Source of the DNA: Incurvaria masculella
Lineage: Eukaryota > Arthropoda > Insecta > Lepidoptera > Incurvariidae
Length of the DNA stretch: 64,000 bases
NCBI GenBank assembly: GCA_946894095.1
Contig: OX335651.1
Coordinates: 16,080,501-16,144,500, forward strand
Direction: 5' to 3'
A model generated the notes under the pieces. The model saw only the letters and a program-made list of their open reading frames with translations, was not told the DNA's origin and searched no databases. How positions within the stretch are numbered: the first letter of the stretch is position 1; every line of letters begins with the position of its first letter. Shown here piece after piece: positions 20,930-32,967 of this stretch. Position numbers and translations under genes: made by a program.

Positions 20930-22215
20930 GGTGTATCGACGATGCTCCCGTTTGTATGTGGCTGCCACGTTACTAAAACGCGAACTGCTCATGCAATGCG
21001 GCGGCTTCTGTTTAGATTTTCACTGTTGTTCGACATATTATTTTACGTTTACGGATAAACAGTGTTCAGATTACTTACTTAGCTCGACATTTCGTCCACC
21101 ACGCGACGATTCGCGACGCGACCTGGAGGCGACGGTGTCACTTTGCATCAGGGTTGGCAGCTGAGCTCTTGTGTTGCCATATTTCGCCAGTAACGGAGAC
21201 CAAGACGCTGACAGCTTCAAAGTATCGTCTCTGTTAAAATTGGGATGCCTTGTAATTTCTATCGATTCTCGAACCAAGCGTGGCATGTATTGTTTTTCTA
21301 TAGCTATTGTTTCAGCTTGGTCCAAACGAATCAAATTGTTATTTCCATTATTCGAGGCATGCTCACAGATCGCCGATTTGTGGAACTCATTGTTTTTCAG
21401 CGCCTTGATGTGTTCTCCTATTCTGGTTTGAACGCTCCGTTTTGTCTGGCCAATGTAACTTTTTCCACAGCTACATGGTACTTTGTAGACTCCTGGGGCC
21501 TGTAGTGGAATTATGTCTTTCACCGATCTAAGTATGGAAGATATTTTTGTGAGAGGTTTGAAAAAGGTTTTAATTCCAATTTTGCTGAAGGACCTTCCTA
21601 TGCGATCAGTTATCTCTCGCACATATGGGAGGTATGCGCACTGTCATTGAACCTCAGCCCTCTGTGTATCTTCCTTTGCTACTTGCTGACAAAAATCCTT
21701 GGCGCGAGTCTTGTAGTTTTTCATTATTAATACCTCCTTCACATACTGCAGTTCCTCATCGACGTTTTACGTGTCACAGATTCTGTACCCGCGGTTCACG
21801 AGAGATCGTGATATAGAACGCAGCTGTGCCTGATGGTGATGTGAGATAGCGTTTAGGTATACCGTGTGACCTAGCGTGCCATCAGCTCTCTTCGTGACCA
21901 GTTCGTTTTTAGATGAAAAACGCTAACCTTCTTTCTTTTTCAATCTCCATCGTGAACCTAATCTGTGGGTGAATCTGGTTTAGATGCTCGAGGAAACTGG
22001 TAAGGTGAGTCCGTCCATGTGGAAATATGGCAAAAGTTTCGTCTACATATCGGAACCAGATAACAGGGGGGTACCTAACCTACCCGCAGCTACAATCTGC
22101 GCAGCCGACGACCTGCAGTTGACATCTGACTGGACGAAGCGTCAGAGGTCCTCCAGGTCGCGTCGCGAATCCTGATGATGTCCACAGCGTGGTGGATGAA
22201 ACGTCTAGCGTACTT
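20930..22215 (-). mobile_element. Penelope-like retroelement, decayed, with flanking repeat copies
   Basis: On the minus strand, WFRYVDET at about 22055-22035 is the reverse-transcriptase catalytic box. It is followed by FAIFPHGRTHLTSFLEHLNQ and [11 protein letters not shown]. After frameshifts and stops comes the GIY-YIG endonuclease at 21622-21071. Flanking repeats related to ATTTTACGTTTACGGATAAAC and GTCGCGTCGCGAATC occur in opposite orientations at about 21040-21140 and 22150-22210, as in the terminal repeats of Penelope elements. A further relic is at 34735-35310. The order RT then GIY-YIG defines the family. Confidence 0.85.
21071..21622 (-). pseudogene. GIY-YIG endonuclease domain of a Penelope-like element
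   Basis: An open 183-codon segment, without its own true start, is the C-terminal part of the Penelope polyprotein. The GVY (residues 44-46) and YIG (56-58) motifs, SCGKSYIGQTKRS, and the Arg/His in RIGEHIKAL are the GIY-YIG nuclease core that nicks target DNA for retrotransposition. Cys50/Cys52 and later His residues may be the zinc-binding group described for this family. The frame ends in the repeat region (ASRSRRESSRGGRN). The preceding RT part is broken by stops, so no functional protein is expected. Confidence 0.85.
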
Positions 22216-22738
22216 TATTTGCAAAATTTTAATGTGCATACATATCCATATACATATACAATGGATCGTTAAGGTCCGCACGAATAAACATAGTAATTAA
22301 ATTTGTTCGTAGGACCTCATGGCGGGCGCTCATGCGAAATGTTCATTTCATAAAAATAAAAAAAAACTTGCAACGTTCAGATAATAAATGCCTCTAGATT
22401 CAGGTATCTAAATCATCTAAATCTCTGACTAGATTATACCAAATTGAAAACTATCAATCGAGCAAAGGAAATCAATTTACGAAGCCACGTCTAGACGCTT
22501 AACCGCGAGTAATACAAATCCGTTTTCTAATGCGAGTCTGTACAGACGTAGCTAAGTTCACGAAGACTACACATAGCTACCATTCACGAAAACCGTCGAA
22601 ACGAAATCATGACCCTCGCCACGATCAAAATTAAATTTTGAAACTTTGAATAGCGGTATTTAGATTTCATTAATATTTATTTTTAATAATAATAACATTA
22701 TTTCTACTTTTAAAGTAAACGAAGGCATTAGTCAATGC
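22216..22738. other. Intron sequence
   Basis: No supported feature. Confidence 0.45.
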
Positions 22739-22942
22739 AAAAAACGGGCCAAGTGCAAGTCGGACTCGCACACAAAGGGTTCCGTACCATCGTACAAGAT
22801 TTAACCCAAAAAAAACACGTTCTTGGTATGGGGCCCCCCTTTAATTTTAATTATTTTATAATTTTTCTTATTTGTTGTTATAGCGGCAAAATAAATACAT
22901 AATCTGTTCCGTTTTCACCCTTTGGGTACGGAACCCTAAAAA
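22739..22942 (-). repeat. GGGTTCCGTACC-type repeat, inverted copy
   Basis: It starts GGGCCAAGTGCAAGTCGGAC, continues AAGGGTTCCGTACCATCG and ends TTTGGGTACGGAACCCTAAA. This is the reverse orientation of the copies at 3388 and 27275, with the middle deleted. Confidence 0.75.
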
Positions 22943-24139
22943 GCAGTAAGTTGCACGTTGACCCGCGAGCTGAAAACGGCAATGGTTTTGATGTGCCAAC
23001 TTGCAAGTTCAGTGTTGCCACTCATCGAACGAACACGAGAAGTTCGTGCACAAGAAGCTATACTGTAATAGGTACTATATACTGAAACAAATTTGGAACA
23101 ATGATCCTTATCGTGTGTTTGTCGGATGAGAGCTGAAAGGGGAAAATGTGTCCGAGAGACACCGACACTTTTGCTGTCAAAAAGGCAAACCTTCAGTCCT
23201 CGTGTAAATTTCGTGTTTTAACTTTAAATTTTTAAGCAATCTTCCTGTCAGCCCAACTGGTGATCCTGTGAAGGTTGGTAGTGATCGGATTAACATTTTT
23301 TTGTCCTTGAACCTATTTGAGTTTTTAGCATTGAGCTATATGTACATATAGATCAATGGTTTTTAGGTCAATTAATATTTTCTCATGTTCGGTTTTTAGT
23401 TACGAATAAAATATGGTTGCCAAATCAAAAAGAAGCCAAAATTACGAATCATAATTAACATGAATTGAATAGAGCGGGCAAAATGTCCATGGCCAAATTC
23501 AATTCTGTACAACGCGATTCAAATAATAATAGGACGGGGCTCGTGCCTAACTTCACACGAATTCGCGAGGGAAAGTACGCAGCAACGCAAAGTACTGAAA
23601 TTTATGTAGTGAAGTGAGGGTTTTAGTAGTTTGACATTCAAAATGGCGATGATCCTATCATATTCTTATTTGAATCGCATTGAACATTATTCTCTTTTCA
23701 ACCAAGACCTCAAACTTTAAATTCATTTACCGAAATAAAGATAACATTATTCAAAAAAACATTAATATTTAAATGCTAAAATAAAAATAGAATATCCAAG
23801 CCGGTATTTGGGTCCTGAAGGGTATCGCTCAATGAGGAACTGGAATTAATGTATTTTTATATTCATCGAAATTCTTGCAACTTTTATCCTGTTTGGCAAG
23901 TCGAGCGGTAATTGTATAATCGAATCTGTGATTAGCTGTGCTGACTAGATTAAAATGCAATTGCTTGCAGGTATTGTTAAGTAGCTAACTCAAAAGAGGG
24001 GTGCTGAGTTAAAAAAATATTAAAGAAAATATAAAAATAATAGCCTACCTGCATCCTCGTAGTACACACTGAATTCACGGTTCGGTCAGATTACGCGTCA
24101 TTCAATGTCTCCATTCGCTCAATGTCATCGTGCTGAAGA
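22943..24139. other. Intron sequence
   Basis: No supported feature. Small ORFs only. Confidence 0.45.
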
Positions 24140-24720
24140 ATCGCTGTAACTCCGAAGGGATGTATGTACTATTCTGTGTTACCTGGCGATTGTTCCGAGG
24201 TGCTGTCTAATGCGATTCCGAGTTTCCCCTTACACTTCCGCACTAGGCAGGGCTCCATTAATTCACAGTCGAATTGCCGAGAAAGCGACAAGGTCGCACA
24301 TACATCTCTCGTGCTGCGTACACTTCAGACCTCGGCGTTTCAACAAAGAACAACCTCGTGTTCTAGAGGAGGAACGTTAGAAAGCAAGTGTAATGCCAGC
24401 AGAGCATGTATGCTTACAAAGTACTTCTTTAATACGGCTTTCTTTCTTTAATTAATTCGATTCGGTCGATTTTACATACACATAATGATCGTATTATTTG
24501 TTTGTCGGTAAAATTCTCATTTTTAAAATTATCAATTTCGCGCTTTTTTATTTGTTGCACCCCATGCAATACCACTCCAAAGGTACGTAGGGTTCTATCG
24601 TCTCTACCATGGAGGATCGGCCGAGCTGTATAACGCTGTCCCTCCGTACCCTTTCTATTATCGCTCAATGCGGAACAGCCAGGGAATGCACCCGTTCACT
24701 GTCAAAATAAAAAAATAAGA
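24140..24720 (+). mobile_element. Scrambled LINE (jockey/CR1-like) C-terminal remnants
   Basis: At 24150-24260, CTCCGAAGGGATG and the following frame, and at 24590-24715, TTCTATCGTCTCTACCATGG and AGAACCAACCGATCCTCTA, correspond in order to segments of the better-preserved LINE fragment at 56085-56525 (RRDV..FYRLYHGECPSEL..NAVPP..RTHRSS). The block between them is rearranged and partly unrelated. Dead. Confidence 0.65.
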
Positions 24721-24789
24721 ACCAACCGATCCTCTAGACAAGCGGTACTCAACCCTCTTATGTGAGGTCCAGTCGTACGCCATATGGCC

Positions 24790-25000
24790 GATTTTTCAAT
24801 CCTCATATAGTACTTATCGGACTGAATTCACGTTTGTAAAAAGACGGATAGTCATTGCCGGAGAATTATACCTTCTAACACAATTATCTGACTCTCATTT
24901 TACTAATAAACATATGGACTTACTATATCGGATGGATAAGCAGAAGCGTAAATAAATCCGTCAAATGGTTATTTGGCTGTTTATCTGACTATTGAAAATA
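24790..25000. mobile_element. About 210-bp MITE, copy 1
   Basis: It matches 27551-27767 throughout (for example CTTACTATATCGGATGGATA). The ends TTTTCAATCCTCA and TGACTATTGAAAA are imperfect inverted repeats. Both copies follow a GGCCG and the second abuts a GGGTTCCG-type repeat. Confidence 0.7.
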
Positions 25001-25344
25001 GTACACCTGCCCATTTTGAAACATCTTCCCGTTTGAAACATTCGAGTAGTACAGCAGGACGCTAACCGGAGCAGCACACGGGCATGTCAGATTTAGAAAG
25101 TCCTTCAACATTATAAATAATTCAACGCGCGCGTAATCTTGAAGTTTTCGACTTTCTCAATTGGCACGATTTAGGATTTATATAAAAATATTAAAGCTGC
25201 ACGTCGTAAAGTTCGTTTTCAAATTGGGGTATGTTCCGATACCTTTTTCTGCATATTTTTTGGATGCGACTGGACACAAAACCACGCGGTGGTGAATAAT
25301 TGTAACCGTATAACATCAAGGGCCTTTTTCACTACTGCTGATTC

Positions 25345-25925
25345 TTAAGGTGGGCCCGTAAGCATCCGAAAATTACGCTCCCCATACAAACGTAGTTTAC
25401 TAATCATTTGAAAACCACTGTTCCAATTTGCTTGATATTTGGGACTTAATATCAGGCGACAAATATCTATGTCTGCACGTGTTTGGTTTTTCGAAAAATG
25501 TATCCTGTGTCACATAACAGAGAAAAGAAAATTTGTATGAAGATTTTCTTTTCGACTTGCTTTAGATTTTTTAAGCAAAAATAAAAACGTGCCGACACAG
25601 ATATTTATTGTAGAATATTAGATACCAAATATCAAGCAAACCGAAACAGTGATAATTTTATGTATTTAATGGATACGACATTACCGTTATCTCATTAATT
25701 TGAGTTTCAGCGACATCTACATTTTAAGCATTGTAATCAGATTTTGAAAATAATCTTCCGACGAATGTCACGACCAATACTTTTTCAGATTATTTTCAAA
25801 ATCTGATTACAATTCTTAAAATGTAGATGTCGCTGAAACTCAAATTAATGAAACCGAAACAGTGTTTTTCAAATAATTAGTAAACTACGTTTGTATGGGG
25901 AACATAGCTTACGGGCCGTTCTTAA
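25345..25925. mobile_element. TTAA-flanked MITE interrupted by a hairpin element
   Basis: The left border TTAAGGTGGGCCCGTAAGC and right border GCTTACGGGCCGTTCTTAA are inverted, each with TTAA, the target of piggyBac-type transposons. The arms continue inward (CCCCATACAAACGTAGTTTAC; TAAACTACGTTTGTATGGGG). A 199-bp hairpin element (25652-25850) splits the right half. A related uninterrupted copy lies at 63664-63922. Confidence 0.8.
25652..25850. mobile_element. Hairpin (foldback) element with 14-bp target duplication, copy 1
   Basis: It is flanked by AAACCGAAACAGTG on both sides (25638-25651 and 25851-25864). A roughly 40-bp lead (TTTATGTATTTAATGGATAC) precedes two 65-bp arms, 25692-25756 and 25787-25851, which are reverse complements with one mismatch around a 30-base loop. 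The last arm base overlaps the target duplication. A second copy is at 29263-29462. There is no coding capacity. Confidence 0.9.
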
Positions 25926-27274
25926 CAGCTTACAATCAATACAATCAGCGCTTCAGTAATAAAGGTCAATTAAAATTAAATTTAAGTGTCAATTAAAATA
26001 AATCAGCACTTGGTGAAAACCAGGCTTAGGGTCTCTTCCACCAAGTACTGATTACTTTAATCCGTACATTAAAGTGCCTTCCTTACCATATTGCAATCGA
26101 TAACAGCACAAGATAATCAGCTCTTTCGTAATTCATTCAGAATCAGAATCTCTTTCAGGAATCTTATTCGTATATGGTTGCTCTCAAACCATTGTACTCT
26201 TTGTACTCTTAATTTTCTGTAGGTGGTAGCATTTAAAGTGTTAATATTATATAGTTATTTTTTAGCTGTCAGAATAATAATGTATTTTGTATTTTGACTC
26301 TTTGTTTACAGGTCACTGTAGTAGTTCATGACAGAAATAATCGTATTAAAACTAAATCGTACAGAGCTTTCACAACTTTTCCATGTTGCCACTGGAGTAG
26401 CGGCGGCGACGCTGGGTTCAGGTCTCCTCTTTCCCTAAAATATGGTTGACAGAGGCGATGGCTGTGCCTGGCGTGATGCTCGTGAACGGGTGCTGTTTGT
26501 GGGGACTGGCTTGCTCCAATTGGCAACATGCTAGATGGCGGCCATGGTCTTTACAAATAAACTGATATTTGTCATGAACTGTTGCATATGACATGAATTG
26601 TTGATTCTCGTCAATTCATATCAATTTAGCGTGTTTATCTGTGAGTCTAAATACTTTTGTACATTTAGACTAAGGGGACGTTGCAAAAAAAAAAACCAGC
26701 GGAGTCTCTTTCCGGTTCTTCTTCGCTGGGATTTCCCCGAACTGGCTAATGGCTAATGATAAAATATGACAAATCCGAGTGCGATGAATCCGAGGATGAT
26801 GAATAAACAATAAACAACCACAACAATAAACAATAAATGCCCTTTAAGTTTCGATTAAAATAAATCAGCATATGGTGAAAACCAAGCTAAGCGATTCCCG
26901 ATATCTCTATTTACCGGCATTTTTCGGTATGTTATAATAATGAAGGGGTATTTAAGTTACGCTTGCCACGGTGACACAAATTTGGGAACGTTGCAAGTTT
27001 TTGCCATTCTCCTTTGATTAACGGAATGTATCCAGACGGTAGCCATAGTTTGCTTACAGTGAGGATTCTTACAGTACCGTTTATTTTTGACGAGTTTAGG
27101 GCTGACAATCAAAGCACTCTCAACTTTTGGACGAAGATATTTCTGTTTTACCCGAGAAAAAGGTCGAGGGCTTTATTTCTAAGCTAAGTGGGTCGGTCCT
27201 ATGTCGTTGTAGTTATAAAGGTTATTTCAACTAGAAAAAACCAAGATATCTTCTCGTAATTGTTTCCCCTGAAT
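25926..27274. other. Intron sequence
   Basis: TAGTTCATGACAGAAATA near 26320 and ATATTTGTCATGAACTGTT near 26565 are inverted and may bound a roughly 280-bp MITE. Otherwise nothing is recognised. Confidence 0.4.
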
Positions 27275-27556
27275 AGGGTTCCGCACCCAAAGGGTAAAGA
27301 CGGAACCCTATTACTAAGCCTCCGCTGTCCGTCCGTCCGTTCGTCTGTCACAGGGCTGTATCTCATGAACCGTAACAGGTAGGAAGCTGAAATTTTCACA
27401 GATTATGTATTTATTTTGCCGCTATAACAAGCAATAGGTATCATTATAAAATAATAATAATGGAAGAATAATAAAAAATGTGTTTTTTTTTGTAAATCCT
27501 GTACGATGGTACGGAACCCTTCGTGTGCGAGTTCGACTCGCACTTGGCCGGTTTTC
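27275..27556 (+). repeat. GGGTTCCGTACC-type repeat, most complete copy
   Basis: It starts AGGGTTCCGCACCCAAAGGG with the (CCGT)n run, CAGGGCTGTATCTCATGAAC and TTATTTTGCCGCTATAACA. It ends CGGAACCCTTCGTGTGCGAG then TTCGACTCGCACTTGGCCGG. At about 280 bp it is the reference copy for the family in this window. Confidence 0.8.
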
Positions 27557-27767
27557 AATCCTCAGATAATATTTATCGGACTGATAGCACAAATTCACGT
27601 TTGTCAAAAGACGGATTGTCATTGCCGGAGAATTAAATCTTCTATCACAATTATATGACTATAATTTTACTAATAAACACATGGACTTACTATATCGGAT
27701 GGATAAGCAGAAGCGTAAATAAATCCATCGAATAGTTATCTGGCTGTTTATTAGAGTATTGAAAAAT
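27551..27767. mobile_element. About 215-bp MITE, copy 2
   Basis: Second copy of 24790-25000, directly following the GGGTTCCG-type repeat. Confidence 0.7.
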
Positions 27768-27949
27768 CAGACCTAAGTCGTGTTAGAATACGTGTTCCTA
27801 CTAAGCGCGTCATTTCCACGTCCGCTGTCATATTCCACCCCATTTCCGTCGTCCCTCCTTCGTCGAGCAAGAAATGAGGGGAGTGGTGACTGAAAGTCAA
27901 CAAGACAATACGCTGGCGGTAGCGCCGGCTATTTGGTTCGCTTACGAAT

Positions 27950-28035
27950 TTATTTATTGCATCTATTGCACTCAACAAAATAGGGGAAAGGTTACAATCT
28001 AATGCCGGAGGCATTCTCTACCAGTTCACCTTTGG
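27950..28035 (-). mobile_element. LINE 3' tail fragment
   Basis: The minus strand reads GGTAGAGAATGCCTCCGGCA ... GCAATAAATAAATTCG, similar to the tail at 10093-10238 but without the CATTT run. Confidence 0.5.
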
Positions 28036-29262
28036 GTATCGTAAGCAGTAGTGCAAATAGCAGTTATGAAGAAAATTATGTTCTTTATTCAAACATAATT
28101 CCTAAAATACACAATAAATACACATTATACTTAAATATAAATGAATACATATAGATCAATAAATAAATACTAAATATAGAAGACGTAACATCGACTGCTC
28201 GTTGCATTTAAGAGTCTACATTTTAAAATTGTATGAGACAACGATGTAGCGCAGATACCCAAGAGAAAAATATTTTCTACATCAAAACACGTCCTAAATC
28301 GGATTATTATTTTTAAAATCTTATTCGCTAGTCTTCTTTGTTTTCACCAATTCGTTTTTCTCATCAATGATCGAGGAAAACGCATTTTGATTTTGCACAG
28401 TTCTTAATTCAACATGTTTTATGTTAGGCATTTAATATTCCAGTAAATAAAAAACTTTGATAAAATTTAAAAACATAGACGTCTACGTACTGGTTAGATG
28501 ATGTTGCTGATATAATTAAGTTAATATATAATATAAGTTAATAAGTAAGTTCCTGTTTCTTTGAATTCTTTTTTAACTTTGTGCAATAACTGTTTTCTCT
28601 TAATGTTTCCCTAACTGTGTGTAAAATGGTTCTAGCTTTAGTATTGTTTCCATTCTTTCTTACGTCTTGTATTCAGTGAAAAGGTACTGTCAAATCTGTT
28701 GAAACTCACCACTTAAAACTTGACAGACGCATGACTAATTTGTAGTCAGCCGTATATTTTGTAGTCAGTTAGTATAATCGTTTTAAAATCGTCTGATCCG
28801 TCACAGGTGTTATTTTAACCAATCTGTACTGTTCATTCGGTTGAAATAACCTTTTAATTTTAACTGTTTTGGCTCATTAATAGCTACTTACCGTAATACA
28901 TTACCTTTAAATTAGTAATGAGAAATACTTTACTATAAATTACTGAATTTTTACTGTGCTAAAACAGTAAACAGTTATACATAGTTTTTTTCGGTGACTT
29001 TGTCTGTCCTTAGTGGATGTTCCCGCCGCGGCGCCGCCCCAGCACCCGCCCGACTACTGTTGTGACGTCATCCAGGGCGGTGCCCGCCGCGGGTCCCACG
29101 TTAACGACGCAATATCTTATTTTTTAGGTTTCATTTAACCATAGAAAACCAATTCCTTTCGAACCAAATCAAATAAAAGCAACATCAAAATAATGCAATC
29201 GCATTGATTACATTACAATATTAACAGCTTATGATATATGATTATAATATATGCAAATTGAT
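28036..29262. other. Intron sequence with a GC-rich patch
   Basis: Mostly AT-rich. 29020-29105 is strongly GC-rich (CGCCGCGGCGCCGCCCC) and includes a CRE core. No exon or tRNA could be supported there. Confidence 0.45.
29063..29070. promoter_or_regulatory. CRE core TGACGTCA
   Basis: A perfect 8-bp CRE palindrome inside a GC-rich island in the intron. A regulatory role is conjecture. Confidence 0.3.
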
Positions 29263-29462
29263 AACTTTATGTATTTAATGGATACTACATTACCGTTATC
29301 TAATTAATTTGAGTTACAGCGACATCTACATTTGAAGCATTGTAATCAGATCCAGAGGTCCTGCTTCCGACGAATGTCACGACCAATACTTTTTGAGATT
29401 ATTTTCAAAATCCGATTACAATGCTTCAAATGTAGATGTCGCTGTAACTCAAATTAATTGAT
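29263..29462. mobile_element. Hairpin (foldback) element, copy 2
   Basis: It has the same lead (TTTATGTATTTAATGGATAC) and inverted arms as 25652-25850. The left arm's inner end is altered (CAGATCCAGAGGTCCTGC), so the hairpin is slightly shorter. The flanks share AATTGAT (29256-29262 and 29456-29462), a possible short target duplication that overlaps the element end. Confidence 0.85.
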
Positions 29463-32400
29463 CCAAATAATGTGAATTCGTCGTTTTATAAAATAATAAC
29501 TAACATAATTCGTAAAAAGTTTTGTCAAGCAGCCATTTACCCAATTTGTTTTTAAATCTTATGTTAATTTTCAATGCCCTAGCTCAGCTGTACGAATAGA
29601 AGTCGAAACCTAGAAATCATGAGTTCCGGTAGGTTGTGCGGTTTAGGGCTGGGTTTAGAATTTGTCCTGCGGAAAAAATGTACGACGTTGAAAACGTTAT
29701 GGGAATTACAGAATCGAAATGTAATATCTTAAGGCATGTATAGGAATCTTAGGACATAATTTTAACAGATAAATTCCGGTGGTAAAAAATTGAGAGTGAA
29801 GTTAATGATAGTTAAAAAACGGAAAATTTGCTCGTGGAGTGCTCAATTATGAACTTGAAAATATTTTGTGGCGTGGTGGTTAAGGGGAATAAATACCTAA
29901 ATATAAACGTTTTTCTGAAGTCGATTACAGTAAAGCCTTTGGTTGTTAAACGTTGAATAAATACTGAGTTTATAGAACGCACGTTTGCGAAGGTACACAT
30001 CCCCATTTTGTCCAAAACACTTGCATGCATAATTATCGAAATAAAAAATATTTCTAAAAGGACCTTTTTTACCTTTCAAAGCTATTTTTTCGGTTATCTT
30101 TCTATTTAGAAGAATGAAATAAAAAAAACTTATACCTTTCAGCCATAACAAGGTACACATCCCCTTGCTTTTAAAAAATCTTCTAAATACAGGAATTTCA
30201 GAAAATCTGACTAGTCGTTCGGGAAACGAGTTTTGTTACAGTAGTCACTCTGTAATCCACAGTGCTACGAATGAAATGAAATGTAGCCACTCTGTATCAA
30301 CAACCAACGTGCGTTATTCCGAGGATACGGGTAAGATTTGGAAAATGGTTGTTTTTATGTTTAGCGTCTACCTCGCATCCATTCGCATGAAATGATAATT
30401 ATGTATATATAAACCGTCCCACCGACTTGAATAATTCAGCGAAAAAGTGACCGATACAAAACTTAACTATTCTATCGCTTTTCGTCCTCACATAAAACGA
30501 ATACCTACACATTATGATCTTAATAATGCCAAAACCATTTCTCAAAGGTAAGAACAGCGAACTGGCGCTGACGTATTATATTACTAGCATTAATGTGGCT
30601 TTTGTATAATGAAATAAGATGCTTGGGATTTGGAATTTATCGCAAAATTAACGAACGAATTGTATTTACCGAGGCAGATGAGAAGAAGTATGCTCTCGAG
30701 AGTATATTTGACGTGAACATATTTAATTCCTTTTTATAAGTAAATATAAGCTCACTAATGGTTGTCTGTGGCTTTACGTATGGCTTTATTCTCTTTATAT
30801 TCGGTTCTGGGCACAGCAATACTTGGAATAAAACTCTATTGAATTTAAGTTAACGAGCTTGTAGTTAACAAGTTAAAAAAAAAAAACTAGGCCTCAAGAA
30901 ATGTATAAGAAATGTATTCTACATCGTGTGGTTATTTTTTTGTAGTGACTATGAATACCCAAGCAGTTCTTATCCAGAGTGGGGTATACGCCACGAAGGG
31001 GTTGCAACTGGTTATAACTTTTTTTTTAATTAATCTTATTTTTTTATTAATCTTAATAGATATCAGATAAGAAACGAGAAATATTTTGATTTAGGTCTTA
31101 AATATTACGACACGTTAAATCCGGGGAATGAGCGAGCCAGTGAATAGTTGAAAATCTCGATATGAGGTGCTTGGATCGCCATTGTTGGATAACGTTGGAT
31201 AACGATGAAATTATCCATGACGAATCTCCAAATTTTATTTATGTTTTAACTAGGAAAAATAGTTGATACCTAGATTATTAATTTTGGCCCACTGAGTCTT
31301 GAATACAAAAATCGAATATGCCGATATTTTTTGCGCATTTATATGATGTTAATTTAAATGAATAATTTACGCTTTGTTAGTCTAAAATAATGTATAAAAA
31401 CATCACATTACATATAAAAACAATAATTACATTACCAAACGTTTATTTATAACGTACTTAGTAACTTAAATACGAGTATTTTGACTTTTAATAAATTTTC
31501 ACAGTGTTGATAAATCAGTCGGATTCTCAAATTAGCTCTTAGGAGAGTAATGTAGGTCATTCAGATATTTTATCATTTCTCAGAAACAAATTATGTATTT
31601 TCTGTAGCAGACATTTTAATAATTTCATCATCGTCTAATTTGATACACCACTTTAAGGTTTATTACTGGTTACTAACCAATTACAAAAATAAATTTGAGA
31701 TAATTTAATTTAAATATATTTTTATTCTGAACCACTCGTTTACAATCATATTTTACGAAAATCAGTGGATTAAGAGGCGATATGTAATTATAATTATTAT
31801 ATGTAGAGAAGTGGTGATCCAGTTAATATAAATTCTGTTGCTTGCCTTAATTTCTCAATGGGTTTATTATTATTACTGTATGAAGTTATTTTTATTCGAT
31901 GAAAGAAAAGAAGTGTACCGAAGCGATGTGCTGAGGCCGCAACACCTAACTATATTACGGGTCTTCAGTGACGTTTCGTTGTCGGTGGGAATAGCGTCTC
32001 CCCTTGAGTTTAACTTCACGGTTGGACATTGGGAGCGCTATAAAATAAAAAGCGGAGAAATTCATCTGCTTACATAATTTCTGCTCTTGTACTCTTGGCA
32101 CGAAATCTAATCGAGTAGCTGTCATTCACTATGCAGAAAGATGTAGGTGCGTAATATGTGGGCCAGGCCTTACTTTTTGCCCCTTTCTTCATTTATTATT
32201 GGTATTTTTTCGATATGCAGGACATTTAATAGTGTTTCTTTTATTTAATGAAATAGTTCAGTGTAAGTGTAAGTTATTAATTACCTACCATTGAGAAAAT
32301 ATGTCACATATATTTCACACAGGCCTGAGTCAAGTTACGTTAAGTTACAAGCATACATTAATAATAGTTACGAATACCAAAATCAAAACGATACCTGGCA

Positions 32401-32967
32401 ATGGTAATGAACGTTTGTAATTACTATTGCAAGAAAAATATGCTAATTTAAAGTTAATTAAAAGCAACTAAATCTGCATTTTAGCGTTGTAATTATTTTC
32501 TTTTGATACCAATAAAATTAAAATTATGAAACTTGATAAAGATTTCTACATATTGTTATGTTTTTATAAATTTCAATTAACAGTTCTTAACTTGTCCTTA
32601 ATTGCTATCAGAAAAGCTAGACTCGAGTATAATGTCCGGCCTCAATAAACTTTTGTTAATTTTACATTGAAAAGTTAAATATAATTCTTAAATTAAGATT
32701 TATTAAGTTACTGCTTCAATGCTTATATTGGAGATGAGCTTTTACCTGAATTCCAGCTGAATTACCATTAAGAATTTCTACACGTTATTTTCTCAGTTTA
32801 CTAAAGTTAAATCAAAAAGGGTATCATTAAATACATTGAATGTCACGGTTTACGTGTCAATAATGGTGCCAAGCTGTCTCACCCTGTGATACCTTCGCCT
32901 TTTGGTGTAGCTTGGGTTCACTTAGGTGCAAATAGGGTAGGTTGAATGAATTAAAAACAGTATATAT
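29463..32967. other. Long AT-rich intron stretch
   Basis: No gene, RNA or repeat family recognised in about 3.5 kb. Short ORFs show random composition. Confidence 0.5.
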
